A stretch of DNA of 64,000 bases from an uncultured Eubacteriales bacterium. GTDB taxonomy: Bacteria; Bacillota; Clostridia; Christensenellales; CAG-138. Numbering within the stretch: the stretch's first letter is position 1; each line of letters begins with the position of its first letter. The notes below the pieces were generated by a model that worked only from the letters and a program-made list of their open reading frames with translations, searched no databases and was not told where the DNA came from. This document shows positions 56,895 through 64,000 of the stretch, piece by piece. The position numbers and the translations under genes are program-made. The stretch is from NCBI GenBank assembly GCA_902798825.1, contig CADBYI010000002.1, forward strand, positions 1 to 64,000, given 5' to 3'.

Positions 56895-57832
56895 TCGCGC
56901 TCCCCTCCCGCCGCCACAGCCTCCAGAAACAGCAGCACGTCAGCGTAGACTTCCTGACGGTTGGTCTCGTTCAGAATTTCGTGACGGGCGCCGGGATAGA
57001 GCTTGAAGGTCACTCGGGTGTGGTTGGTGTTCGCCAGGAACTTGCTGACCTTTTTCACGCCCTTGCCCATGCCGCCCACCGGGTCCATGTCGCCGGAAAT
57101 CAGCAGGATGGGCATGTTGGGCACCTTAGCCGCCCATTTCGGGTTGGCAATGTGGCCCATGGCGCCCATCAGATCCCCGTATCCATAGGGAGTGAAGGGG
57201 AACCCGCACAGAGGATCATCCATATACGTCTTCACGTTCTCCTCGTCCCGGCTCAGCCAGTCGAAGGGCGTTTTAGCCCCGGGTATCTTCTTGGCGAAGC
57301 CGCCGAAGCAGAGCTTGTCCAGCTTGGGACTGGGCTCCTTCCCCCGACCCGCCTTGATCTTCCGGTTGCAGAGGAATCTGCCGATGGCCGCCATGGAGTT
57401 GGGCCCGGAGGTGCCGCAGAGGACCACGGCGTCAAAGTCGTTGGTGTAGCGGGAGATGTAATCCTGGGAAAGAAGGGACCCCATGGAATGGCCGTAGAGG
57501 GTCACGCTTATTTGGGGATTCTCCTTACGGACCGTGGCGCAGAGGGTGCGGATATCCAGCAGCGTCTTGCCCCAGCCGTCCTCGGTGCCGAAATACCCCC
57601 GAGGCATGCCCTCCTTCCAGCTCTTGCCGTGGGAAGGAAGGTCCAGACCGGACACCAAAAAGCCGTTTTCCGCCAGGAACTTGGCGAACGCGTCGTAACG
57701 GGCGATGTATTCCGACATGCCGTGAACCAGCACCACCGCGCCGCGGATCTCCTCGGGGATCCACTGCCGATAGACGATATCACACAGGCCTGTGGCCGAC
57801 GGAAACCTGCGTTCCTTTTGCGTGATGCTCAT
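56891..57832 (-). CDS. Alpha/beta hydrolase, monoacylglycerol-lipase/serine aminopeptidase (S33) type
   Basis: A 313-residue cytoplasmic hydrolase. VVLVHGMSEYIARYDAFA near residues 34-51 is the oxyanion segment, LYGHSMGSLLSQ near 110-121 carries the nucleophile Ser in GHSMG, and the acid and His are expected in LLISGDMDPVGG near 245-256 and GARHEILNE near 285-293. The pattern matches lysophospholipase/monoglyceride lipase-like enzymes. The ATG at 57832 has GGAGG 9 nt upstream; earlier ATGs are too close to it. First gene of the minus-strand unit that includes the NagB-like protein and probably yebC. Confidence 0.88.
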   Translation of the reverse strand: MSITQKERRFPSATGLCDIVYRQWIPEEIRGAVVLVHGMSEYIARYDAFAKFLAENGFLVSGLDLPSHGKSWKEGMPRGYFGTEDGWGKTLLDIRTLCATVRKENPQISVTLYGHSMGSLLSQDYISRYTNDFDAVVLCGTSGPNSMAAIGRFLCNRKIKAGRGKEPSPKLDKLCFGGFAKKIPGAKTPFDWLSRDEENVKTYMDDPLCGFPFTPYGYGDLMGAMGHIANPKWAAKVPNMPILLISGDMDPVGGMGKGVKKVSKFLANTNHTRVTFKLYPGARHEILNETNRQEVYADVLLFLEAVAAGGERE

Positions 57833-57865
57833 CCCCATAAACCTCCACATTATATAGGATAGTGT

Positions 57866-57894
57866 ATTTTAGCACATGCAAACAGAAATTTCAA
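57866..57894 (-). promoter_or_regulatory. Promoter of the hydrolase-NagB-yebC unit
   Basis: Minus-strand TTGAAA, a 17-nt spacer and TAAAAT, with a leader of about 30 nt. Confidence 0.7.
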
Positions 57895-57924
57895 GAGAAA
57901 GCCCATAGAATGTGTCCGGTCGAT

Positions 57925-58131
57925 TCAGGCATCGGTTAGTCCCGCCTTATCCAGAAGCAAAACCACATCCCCCTGCTGCAGGATGCGGCCTTCCCCATTC
58001 AGGGCATATAGCAGGGCGGCCAGCTTCCCCACGCTGATGCCCAGCTCCTTTGCCAAAGCCTTTCTATCCTCTATACGACACGCGCCCAGATATGCCCGAT
58101 CGCGCAGTGCCTTGATCAGCTTCTCTTCCAT
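57925..58131 (-). CDS. Small winged-helix-like protein of unknown function
   Basis: A 68-residue protein. RKALAKELGISVGKLAALLY near residues 23-42 looks like a helix-turn-helix, and GEGRILQQGDVVLLL near 46-60 like the wing. No family is recognised. GGAGGAAACC precedes the ATG. Its promoter shares the -35 region with the divergent xth promoter. It could be a small DNA-binding regulator of that pair, but this is inference from arrangement. Base composition is like the neighbours. Confidence 0.7.
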   Translation of the reverse strand: MEEKLIKALRDRAYLGACRIEDRKALAKELGISVGKLAALLYALNGEGRILQQGDVVLLLDKAGLTDA

Positions 58132-58150
58132 GGTTTCCTCCGTTTTTTGT

Positions 58151-58179
58151 ATAGTATTGCTTTTGTCCGTTCTTGTCAA
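58151..58179 (-). promoter_or_regulatory. Promoter of the small winged-helix gene
   Basis: Minus-strand perfect TTGACA (complement of 58174-58179), a 17-nt spacer and TACTAT (complement of 58151-58156). The -35 overlaps the xth -35 by five bases. Confidence 0.65.
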
Positions 58180-58201
58180 CAAAGGGGGCAGATGGTATAA
58201 T
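58173..58201 (+). promoter_or_regulatory. Promoter of xth, placed for a leaderless transcript
   Basis: TTGTCA, a 17-nt spacer and a perfect TATAAT ending 6 nt before the ATG of xth, so transcription should begin at or beside the A of AUG. Confidence 0.75.
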
Positions 58202-58207
58202 GAGCCC

Positions 58208-58966
58208 ATGAAACTGATCTCATGGAACGTAAACGGCCTTAGAGCCTGCCTTGCCAAAGGCTTTTTGGATTTCGTCCAGGCGGAACAGCCGGACATCATC
58301 GGGCTGCAGGAGACCAAGCTCCAGCCGGAGCAGGTCAATTTTGAGCTGCCCGGGTACACCATGTATTTCAACAGCGCGGAAAAGAAGGGCTATTCCGGCA
58401 CCGCCGTGTTCGTAAAGGAGCCGCCCCTCTCCGTCACCTTCGGCATGGGTGTGGAGGAGCATGACCACGAGGGCCGCGTCATCACGCTGGAATACCAGGC
58501 GTTCTATTTCGTCACCGTGTATACCCCCAACTCTCAGGATGGGCTTCGAAGGCTCGACTATCGAATGACCTGGGAGGACGCGTTTTTGACGTATCTCAAG
58601 GGGCTGGATGAAAAGAAACCCGTTATCGTCTGCGGGGACCTCAATGTGGCCCACGAGGAGATCGACATCAAGAACCCCAAAACGAACCGGATGAACGCTG
58701 GCTTCACCGATGAGGAACGGGCCAAGATGACCGTTTTGCTGGACAGCGGTTTCGCGGACACCTTCCGCCGCCTGTATCCGGACGCCCGGGATCGGTACTC
58801 ATGGTGGAGCTACCGTTTCCATGCCCGGGAGAACAACGCCGGCTGGCGCATCGATTACTTTTTGGTCAGCGAGCGTCTCATGGACCGGGTCCAGGACAGC
58901 CTCATTTTGAGCGACGTGTTCGGCAGCGACCACTGCCCCGTCGAGCTGCTTTTGGAGGCCCTATGA
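58208..58966 (+). CDS. xth: Exodeoxyribonuclease III / AP endonuclease
   Basis: A 252-residue base-excision-repair nuclease. MKLISWNVNGLRA opens it; Glu35 in GLQETKLQ binds metal, GDLNVAHEEIDIKNPKTNR near 142-160 has the catalytic Asp/Asn pair, and GSDHCPVELLL near the C-terminus has the catalytic His. The start at 58208 is the family start. A longer in-frame extension upstream would be antisense to the small winged-helix gene. No ribosome site lies before it and the promoter is immediately adjacent, so translation is probably leaderless. It overlaps maf by ATGA. Confidence 0.95.
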   Translation: MKLISWNVNGLRACLAKGFLDFVQAEQPDIIGLQETKLQPEQVNFELPGYTMYFNSAEKKGYSGTAVFVKEPPLSVTFGMGVEEHDHEGRVITLEYQAFYFVTVYTPNSQDGLRRLDYRMTWEDAFLTYLKGLDEKKPVIVCGDLNVAHEEIDIKNPKTNRMNAGFTDEERAKMTVLLDSGFADTFRRLYPDARDRYSWWSYRFHARENNAGWRIDYFLVSERLMDRVQDSLILSDVFGSDHCPVELLLEAL

Positions 58967-59544
58967 AGATCATCCTTGCCTCCCAATCCCCTCGGCGCCG
59001 GGAGATACTGACCCTGATGGAGATACCCTTTAAGGTCATCGAAAGCCATGTGCAGGAGATACCCCCCGAAGGCGCCACGCCGGAGGAGTTGGTGAAGGCC
59101 CTGGCGGAGCAGAAGGCCCGGGCGGTGTTTAGTTTGCATCCCAACGACTGCGTCATCGGCGCGGACACGGTGGTTGACCTGGACGGCCGGGTGCTGGGCA
59201 AGCCCCACACCCCGGAACGGGCCAGGGAATACTTGCATCTGCTGCAGGGCCGGAGCCACATCGTATACACCGGCATTTGCGTGCTGACCCCGGGCCATGC
59301 GGACATCCGCTCCGCCCGGACGGACGTGACCTTTCGGCCCATGAGCGACGAGGAGATCGACTGGTACGTGAACACCGGCGACCCCTTGGACAAGGCGGGC
59401 TCCTATGGGGTCCAGGGCCCTGCCAGCCTCTTTGTGGATCATCTGGAGGGCAACTATTTCAACATCATCGGCATGCCCGCCCCCACCCTCTATGAGATGC
59501 TGCTCTCGGCCCATGTGATCGATCAGCAACACAGGGTCCTATGA
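58963..59544 (+). CDS. maf: Maf-like nucleotide pyrophosphatase
   Basis: A 193-residue Maf/YhdE-type house-cleaning enzyme that hydrolyses dTTP, UTP and modified NTPs. LASQSPRRREIL (residues 5-16) is the signature loop, VIGADTVVDLDGRVLGKP near 64-81 contains the catalytic Asp, and DKAGSYGVQGPASLFV near 144-159 is the other conserved block. It overlaps xth and uvrC by 4 nt on each side. Confidence 0.94.
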   Translation: MKIILASQSPRRREILTLMEIPFKVIESHVQEIPPEGATPEELVKALAEQKARAVFSLHPNDCVIGADTVVDLDGRVLGKPHTPERAREYLHLLQGRSHIVYTGICVLTPGHADIRSARTDVTFRPMSDEEIDWYVNTGDPLDKAGSYGVQGPASLFVDHLEGNYFNIIGMPAPTLYEMLLSAHVIDQQHRVL

Positions 59545-61388
59545 ATCAGGTCATCGCCGACAAACTGAAGCTCCTCCCAGACACCCCCGGCGTCTATAAG
59601 ATGTTCGACGATACGGGCACGGTCATCTATGTGGGCAAGGCCATCAGCCTGAAGAATCGTGTCAGCCAATACTTCCAGGCGAACAAGGACCATCCCCCCA
59701 AGGTCCGGGCCATGGTGAGCCACATCGCCGACTTTGAGACCATCGGCGTGAACAATGAGATGGAGGCCCTCTCCCTGGAGAGCAACCTCATCAAGGAGTT
59801 CATGCCCAAGTATAATATCCTTCTGAAGGACGACAAGCACTTTCCCTACGTGCGGATCGACCTGAAGCAGGATTTCCCCCGGGTGGAGGTGGTCCGTCGC
59901 ATCCGACGGGACGGGGCCACGTACCTGGGGCCCTATCTGTCCGCCATCGAGCTTAGGGAACAGGTGGCCGTCATCCGGTCCCACTTCCCCATCCGCCCCT
60001 GCCGAAAGGACATGGCACGGGCCATCGCCCGGCGGGAGCGTCCCTGCCTCATGTATCACATCGGCAAGTGCTGCGCCCCCTGCTCCGGTCAGGTGAGCCG
60101 GGAGACCTATCACGGGTATGTGAAGGAGGTCATCGCCTTTTTGGAGGGCCACACAGACCAGGTCCTGGCCGATCTTACGGCCCAGATGAACGAAGCCGCC
60201 GATGGATTGGAGTTTGAGCGGGCCGCGCGCCTCCGGGATCAGATCCGCTCCATCGAAGGGCTCAAGGAGAAACAGGTGGCCATCTTCCCCAAGGAGACCG
60301 AAGCGGACGTGTTCGCCCCGGCCAAGCTGGAGGATCAGGCCGTGGTCTTCGCCCTGTTTTTGCGGCAGGGAAAGATCGTGGGCACGGAGCATTTCTCCAT
60401 GACCGCCGTCAGCGAGGACGACCCGGCGGAGATATTGGCCGCCTTTCTCACTCAGTTTTATGATCGGGACGGCATCCTGCCCGCCCGGGAGGTGCTGCTC
60501 TCCTGCCCCGTGTCCAACGCGAACGCCGTGGAGGAGATGCTGTCCGGCCGAGCAGGTCGGAAGGTGAAGCTGACCGTGCCCCAGCGGGGCGACAAGAAAA
60601 AACTGACGGAGCTGGCCGAGAAGAACGGCCGGGAGCTGCTTGAGAAGGAGAAGACCCTGCGGGAGAAGGCCTGGGATCGGGACGAGGGCGCCGCGGTACA
60701 GCTGGCGGGGCTCTTGGGATTGGACGAGTTCCCCACCCGCATGGAGTGCTTCGACAACTCCCACATCATGGGAACGGACACGGTGTCCTCCATGGTGGTG
60801 TTCACCGACGGAAAGCCGGACAAGAACGCCTATCGGCGCTTCCGCATCCGGGCAGAGGCCGGCGGAGACGATCTTGTCGCCATGGAGGAGGTGCTGACCC
60901 GGCGCTTCAAGAAGGGTCCCCCCTATCCGGACCTGCTGATCATCGACGGCGGCAAGACCCAGCTGGCGGTGGCGGAAAAGGTGCTGAACGAAGCGGGCCT
61001 TCCTTACCTAAATGTGATCGCCCTGGCGGAAAGCCAGGAAATCATCTACACCCCGGACAGCGACGAGGGCATCGTCCTTCCCAGAAGCAGTCCCGTGCTC
61101 CATCTGCTGCAGCGGATACGGGACGAAGCCCACCGCTTCGCCATCTCCTACCACCGGTCATTGCACCAGCGCAACGCGCTTTTGTCGGTGCTGGACGGCA
61201 TCGAGGGCATCGGGGATACCCGCAAGCGCGCCCTCTTCGACGCCTTTATCACCCGGGACGCCATCGCAGGCGCCACCGTGGAGGAGTTATCCAAGGTAAA
61301 GGGCATGAGCAAGCCCGCGGCGGAGGCGGTGTACCGCTTTTTCCACCCGGCAGACGATACCAACGAAACAGAAAAGAAGGAAGGTTGA
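59541..61388 (+). CDS. uvrC: Excinuclease ABC subunit C
   Basis: A 615-residue incision subunit of nucleotide excision repair. The N-terminal GIY-YIG nuclease has GVYKMFDDTGTVIYVGKA near residues 16-33. A cysteine-rich segment CLMYHIGKCCAPC lies near 168-180, a UVR motif near 205-240, and the RNase H-like 3' incision domain holds CFDNSHIMGTDTVSSMVVF near 402-420 and LIIDGGKTQL near 467. Helix-hairpin-helix repeats (GIEGIGDTRKRALF and VKGMSKPAAE) end it. Complete and in operon with maf and trpS. Confidence 0.96.
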   Translation: MNQVIADKLKLLPDTPGVYKMFDDTGTVIYVGKAISLKNRVSQYFQANKDHPPKVRAMVSHIADFETIGVNNEMEALSLESNLIKEFMPKYNILLKDDKHFPYVRIDLKQDFPRVEVVRRIRRDGATYLGPYLSAIELREQVAVIRSHFPIRPCRKDMARAIARRERPCLMYHIGKCCAPCSGQVSRETYHGYVKEVIAFLEGHTDQVLADLTAQMNEAADGLEFERAARLRDQIRSIEGLKEKQVAIFPKETEADVFAPAKLEDQAVVFALFLRQGKIVGTEHFSMTAVSEDDPAEILAAFLTQFYDRDGILPAREVLLSCPVSNANAVEEMLSGRAGRKVKLTVPQRGDKKKLTELAEKNGRELLEKEKTLREKAWDRDEGAAVQLAGLLGLDEFPTRMECFDNSHIMGTDTVSSMVVFTDGKPDKNAYRRFRIRAEAGGDDLVAMEEVLTRRFKKGPPYPDLLIIDGGKTQLAVAEKVLNEAGLPYLNVIALAESQEIIYTPDSDEGIVLPRSSPVLHLLQRIRDEAHRFAISYHRSLHQRNALLSVLDGIEGIGDTRKRALFDAFITRDAIAGATVEELSKVKGMSKPAAEAVYRFFHPADDTNETEKKEG

Positions 61389-61391
61389 ACT

Positions 61392-62507
61392 ATGGAAACG
61401 AAGGAAACGAAAAAAATCATCCTCACCGGCGATCGGCCCACGGGGCGGCTGCACCTGGGACATTTTGTGGGCTCCCTGCGGCGGCGAGTGGAGCTGCAGA
61501 ATTCAGGGGAGTTCGACGCCATCAACATACTTATCGCCGACGATCAGGCTCTGACGGACAATGCCGACAATCCGGCCAAGATACGGGAGAACATCGTGAA
61601 CGTGGCGCTGGACTATCTGTCCGCCGGTCTGGACCCGGAGAAGACCACCATCTGCATCCAGTCCCATCTGCCGGCCCTTCACGCCCTGACCTTCTACTAT
61701 ATGAATCTGGTGACCACGGCCCGGCTCTCCCGGAACCCCACCGTCAAGGCGGAGATGCAGCTTCGCGGCTTCGCCGATGAGGGACTTCCCGCCGGGTTTT
61801 TCGCCTACCCCGTGTCCCAGGCGGCGGATATCACCGCCTTCGATGCCACGGTGGTACCCGTGGGCGAGGATCAGCTGCCCATGATCGAACAGACCCGAGA
61901 GATCGTGGAGAAGTTCAACCGGACCTATGGGGAGACGTTGGTCATGCCTAAGGCCATGATTCCCGAGAACGAGAACCAGAGGCGGCTGCCCGGCGTGGAC
62001 GGCAAGGCCAAGATGAGCAAATCCCTGGGCAACTGCATCTACCTCTCCGACGACGCCAAGACCGTGAAAAAGCAGGTGAACGGCAAGATGTTCACGGACC
62101 CCCAGCACCTGAAGATCGAGGACCCCGGGCACATCGAGGGTAACGTGGTGTTCACCTATCTGGACGCCTTTTCCACGGACGATCACTTCAAAGAGTTCCT
62201 CCCCCAGTATGCCAACCTGGATGAGATGAAGGCTCACTATCAGAAGGGCGGCCTTGGAGACGGGACGTGCAAGAAGTTTTTGATCCAGGTTTTGGAGGAG
62301 ACCCTCTCCCCCATCCGCGCCGAACGGGCCAAGTGGGAAGCGGACCTGGATACCGTCTACGACATCCTGCAGGCGGGCACAGCCAAGGCCCAGACCGTCA
62401 CCAACGCCACCCTTGCCCGGGTGGAAAAGGCCATGCGCATCGATTACTTCGCCGATAGACGCATCGTCAAGGAATGGGAAAAGCAGCTCAAGGCAGCAAA
62501 ACTGTAA
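61392..62507 (+). CDS. trpS: Tryptophan--tRNA ligase
   Basis: A 371-residue class I synthetase. GDRPTGRLHLGHFVGSL near residues 13-29 contains the HIGH-like LHLGH, and KAKMSKSLGN near 205-214 is the KMSKS loop. Slightly longer than the common 330-residue form and resembling the TrpRS branch with an insert between helices. No T-box leader is possible since it follows uvrC by 3 nt. GAAGGAAGG precedes ATG. A strong terminator follows. Confidence 0.95.
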   Translation: METKETKKIILTGDRPTGRLHLGHFVGSLRRRVELQNSGEFDAINILIADDQALTDNADNPAKIRENIVNVALDYLSAGLDPEKTTICIQSHLPALHALTFYYMNLVTTARLSRNPTVKAEMQLRGFADEGLPAGFFAYPVSQAADITAFDATVVPVGEDQLPMIEQTREIVEKFNRTYGETLVMPKAMIPENENQRRLPGVDGKAKMSKSLGNCIYLSDDAKTVKKQVNGKMFTDPQHLKIEDPGHIEGNVVFTYLDAFSTDDHFKEFLPQYANLDEMKAHYQKGGLGDGTCKKFLIQVLEETLSPIRAERAKWEADLDTVYDILQAGTAKAQTVTNATLARVEKAMRIDYFADRRIVKEWEKQLKAAKL

Positions 62508-62521
62508 CGATTGAACCAATG

Positions 62522-62549
62522 AAAAAGGAGGGCTCACGCCCTCCTTTTT
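62522..62549. terminator. Terminator after trpS
   Basis: Perfect 12-bp stem AAAAAGGAGGGC / GCCCTCCTTTTT with loop TCAC. It can serve the convergent small membrane-protein gene as well. Confidence 0.88.
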
Positions 62550-62555
62550 CGTGTG

Positions 62556-63020
62556 TCAGAACAGCTCGTCGCCCGGCAGGAGTCGGCTTCGGGCAGCTTT
62601 GATGTTCTCGATGCCAAGAACATGATAGGTTTGTGAAGCGGTGCGTATGGTGAGGCCGGGCAAAAGCGTGCGTCCGGTCAGCTTGATCTCCTGAAGGGAT
62701 GCATCCGCCACTTCCTCCCGGCCTATTTCGAAGGCTGCCCCCGTCCCATTTCGCGGGTCCACGCCGTATCCGCGGACCGTGTCCCCGTCCATGAGCAAAT
62801 AGGTGTTTTCCCAGCTTTTCAAAAAGCGAAGAAAGCGTATCAGGCACAGGATGAGGTAAACCGCGCACAGAAAGCAGGCAACGGCGATCAGGTACCGGGG
62901 TGGGGCCGCAAAGCATTGCCGCGCCGCCAGGCCCAACGCGATGCCGATGATCGCCAGATACACGAACACATTCAGTTTGATGGTCTCGCCGACCCGTTTG
63001 TCCTTTTCAAATCGCATCAT
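62556..63020 (-). CDS. Membrane protein with PH-like C-terminal half, unknown function
   Basis: A 154-residue protein. Two transmembrane helices (near residues 17-36 and 43-64) form a hairpin. The ~90-residue cytoplasmic part is beta-rich (NTYLLMDGDTVRGYGVDP ... TLLPGLTIRTASQTYHVLGI), resembling the small membrane-bound PH-like domains of Bacillota, though I do not recognise the family with certainty. ATG at 63020 or 63017 are both possible. No ribosome site is visible, because the terminator of the upstream EF-G gene occupies that place. It faces trpS at a shared terminator. Confidence 0.7.
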   Translation of the reverse strand: MMRFEKDKRVGETIKLNVFVYLAIIGIALGLAARQCFAAPPRYLIAVACFLCAVYLILCLIRFLRFLKSWENTYLLMDGDTVRGYGVDPRNGTGAAFEIGREEVADASLQEIKLTGRTLLPGLTIRTASQTYHVLGIENIKAARSRLLPGDELF

Positions 63021-63021
63021 C

Positions 63022-63054
63022 AAAAGAAAACAGGAGGGAGCAGCCTCCCTCCTG
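63022..63054 (-). terminator. Terminator of the EF-G paralog gene
   Basis: Perfect 10-bp stem CAGGAGGGAG / CTCCCTCCTG with 4-nt loop, followed on the minus strand by TTTTCTTTTG and then directly by the next gene's ATG. Confidence 0.82.
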
Positions 63055-63067
63055 ATGGGTCCTTGTT

Positions 63068-64000
63068 TTACTCGTCCTCTTCGTCCTCAATCTTGGCCGC
63101 CTCGATGATCTTCTTGGCCTTGTCGCCGGGCACATCCTCATAGCGGACAAACTCGCTCTTGAAGGAGCCGCGGGCCTGGGTCATGGCCAGCAGATCGGTG
63201 GCGTACTTGGTCATCTCGGCCAGAGGCGCTTCGGCCACAACTTCGGTGAGACCGCCGTCCACGGGGTTCATGCCCAACATCCGGCCCCGACGACGGTTCA
63301 GATCGCCGATGATATCACCCACGTTGTCGTTGGGCACCAGGATATCGTACCGATAGATGGGCTCGATCAGGGCGGGAGACGCCTTCACGCAGGCCGCCTT
63401 ATAGGCCAAGCGGGCCGCGGACTTGAAGGCCACTTCCTTGGAATCCACGGGATGATACTTGCCGAAGAACAACGTGGCCTTGACGCCGATCATGGGATAG
63501 CCGGCCAGCACGCCGTGCTGCATGGCTTCCCTCAGACCCTTGTCCACGGCGGGGATGAACTCGCGGGGGACCACGCCGCCCACGATGGCATCCACGAACT
63601 CGTAATCCACGCCCTCGTCAGCGGGCTCGAAGCGGATGTTGACCACGCCGAACTGGCCGCTGCCGCCGGTCTGCTTCTTATGCTTACCTTCGGCCTCCGC
63701 GGTGGAGCGGATGGTCTCCCGATAGGGGATGCGCTGCTCGTTTAGGGTGGCTTCCACGTTGAACTTGTTCTTCAGCTTGCTGCACACCACGTCGAGGTGC
63801 TTCTCACCCAGACCGCACAGGAGCACGTCACCGGTCTCGATGTTCTTCTCAATGGTGATGGTGGGATCCTCCTCACGGATGCGGTTGAGGCCGGCGATGA
63901 CCTTGTCGTCCTCCCCCTTGTTCTTGGCCGCGATGGCCAGGGCGATGCAGGCCTTGGGGAAGTCGATGGGGGCCACCTTCACGATGTCGCTCTGCTCTGC
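63068..64000 (-). CDS. Elongation factor G paralog, C-terminal part (runs off the window)
   Basis: About 310 residues of domains III-V of an EF-G-like GTPase; the gene continues past 64000. NRIREEDPTITIEKNIETGD and LGEKHLDVVCSKLKNKFNVE match domain III, GQFGVVNIRFEP and GVVPREFIPAVDKGLREAMQ domain IV, and ILVPNDNVGDIIGDLNRRRG domain V. Wording such as GLGEKHLDVVCSKL and the acidic tail KIEDEEDE fit the EF-G-like paralog common in Clostridia rather than canonical FusA. The G domain is outside the window, so this stays probable. Any translocation or other role is not shown here. Confidence 0.88.
   Translation of the reverse strand, partial: AEQSDIVKVAPIDFPKACIALAIAAKNKGEDDKVIAGLNRIREEDPTITIEKNIETGDVLLCGLGEKHLDVVCSKLKNKFNVEATLNEQRIPYRETIRSTAEAEGKHKKQTGGSGQFGVVNIRFEPADEGVDYEFVDAIVGGVVPREFIPAVDKGLREAMQHGVLAGYPMIGVKATLFFGKYHPVDSKEVAFKSAARLAYKAACVKASPALIEPIYRYDILVPNDNVGDIIGDLNRRRGRMLGMNPVDGGLTEVVAEAPLAEMTKYATDLLAMTQARGSFKSEFVRYEDVPGDKAKKIIEAAKIEDEEDE

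Noticed and set aside
57983..58207. N-terminal extension of Xth
   Set aside because: The extension is antisense to the small winged-helix gene and crosses the promoter; family similarity starts exactly at 58208.

Overview
The window is one 64 kb piece of a GC-rich (about 60% by eye), spore-forming Bacillota chromosome, most likely class Clostridia. The grounds are an alpha/beta small acid-soluble spore protein, the sporulation membrane protein YlbJ, a PrkC/PrpC kinase-phosphatase pair, MutS2, YicC, a DUF4364 protein, strong GGAGG-type ribosome sites and near-consensus SigA promoters. I cannot name a genus. The first ~350 bases do not fit the rest and look like the end of another sequence joined by assembly or recombination.

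Layout. 1-5,000: partial PBP1-type gene, tRNA-Ala(GGC), flavodoxin, MTA/SAH nucleosidase, a lipoprotein, tRNA-Gln and tRNA-Val. 4,640-16,855: a purine-salvage and catabolism block with guanine deaminase, MocA-like cytidylyltransferase and dihydropyrimidinase on the minus strand, adenine deaminase and three xanthine dehydrogenase subunits on the plus strand, then (after a patatin and ylbJ) IMP dehydrogenase. Together they funnel adenine and guanine to hypoxanthine and xanthine, and xanthine onward. 16,930-18,044: tRNA-Ala(CGC) and an APH-type kinase. 18,234-23,929: DUF4364, pcrA, ligA and a HypE-like protein. 23,986-41,225: the conserved yicC-gmk-rpoZ-priA / def-fmt-rsmB-rlmN-prpC-prkC-rsgA-rpe gene order, split by a heterodimeric ABC exporter and an XRE-LiaF-like membrane regulator, and ending in a yihY-like gene. 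41,249-50,750 (minus strand): a DUF523 gene, a WalRK-like two-component system, HtrA and MutS2, then a sugar ABC importer. 50,988-64,000: SASP, recG, fakA-asp23, yebC, a NagB-like gene and a hydrolase, then xth-maf-uvrC-trpS, a small membrane protein and the C-terminal part of an EF-G paralog.

The most unusual structure is a family of short elements (roughly 57-164 bp) just downstream of three of the four tRNA genes (tRNA-Ala GGC, tRNA-Gln CTG, tRNA-Ala CGC). Each follows the tRNA's own terminator, opens with an inverted copy of that tRNA's T-arm, and closes with a direct copy of that tRNA's 3' end. Three carry a 21-nt hairpin whose stem sequence varies but stays fully complementary inside conserved flanks. 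I do not recognise a described family. It resembles either a miniature tRNA-targeting integrative element or a structured RNA that can compete with tRNA 3'-end folding.

Other points worth attention: a 183-nt candidate structured RNA between tRNA-Val and tRNA-Gln, an apparently leaderless xth transcript whose promoter shares its -35 box with a divergent gene, two genes that start directly after terminator hairpins, and GGTTGA/TCAACC half-sites in front of the XRE-LiaF gene.
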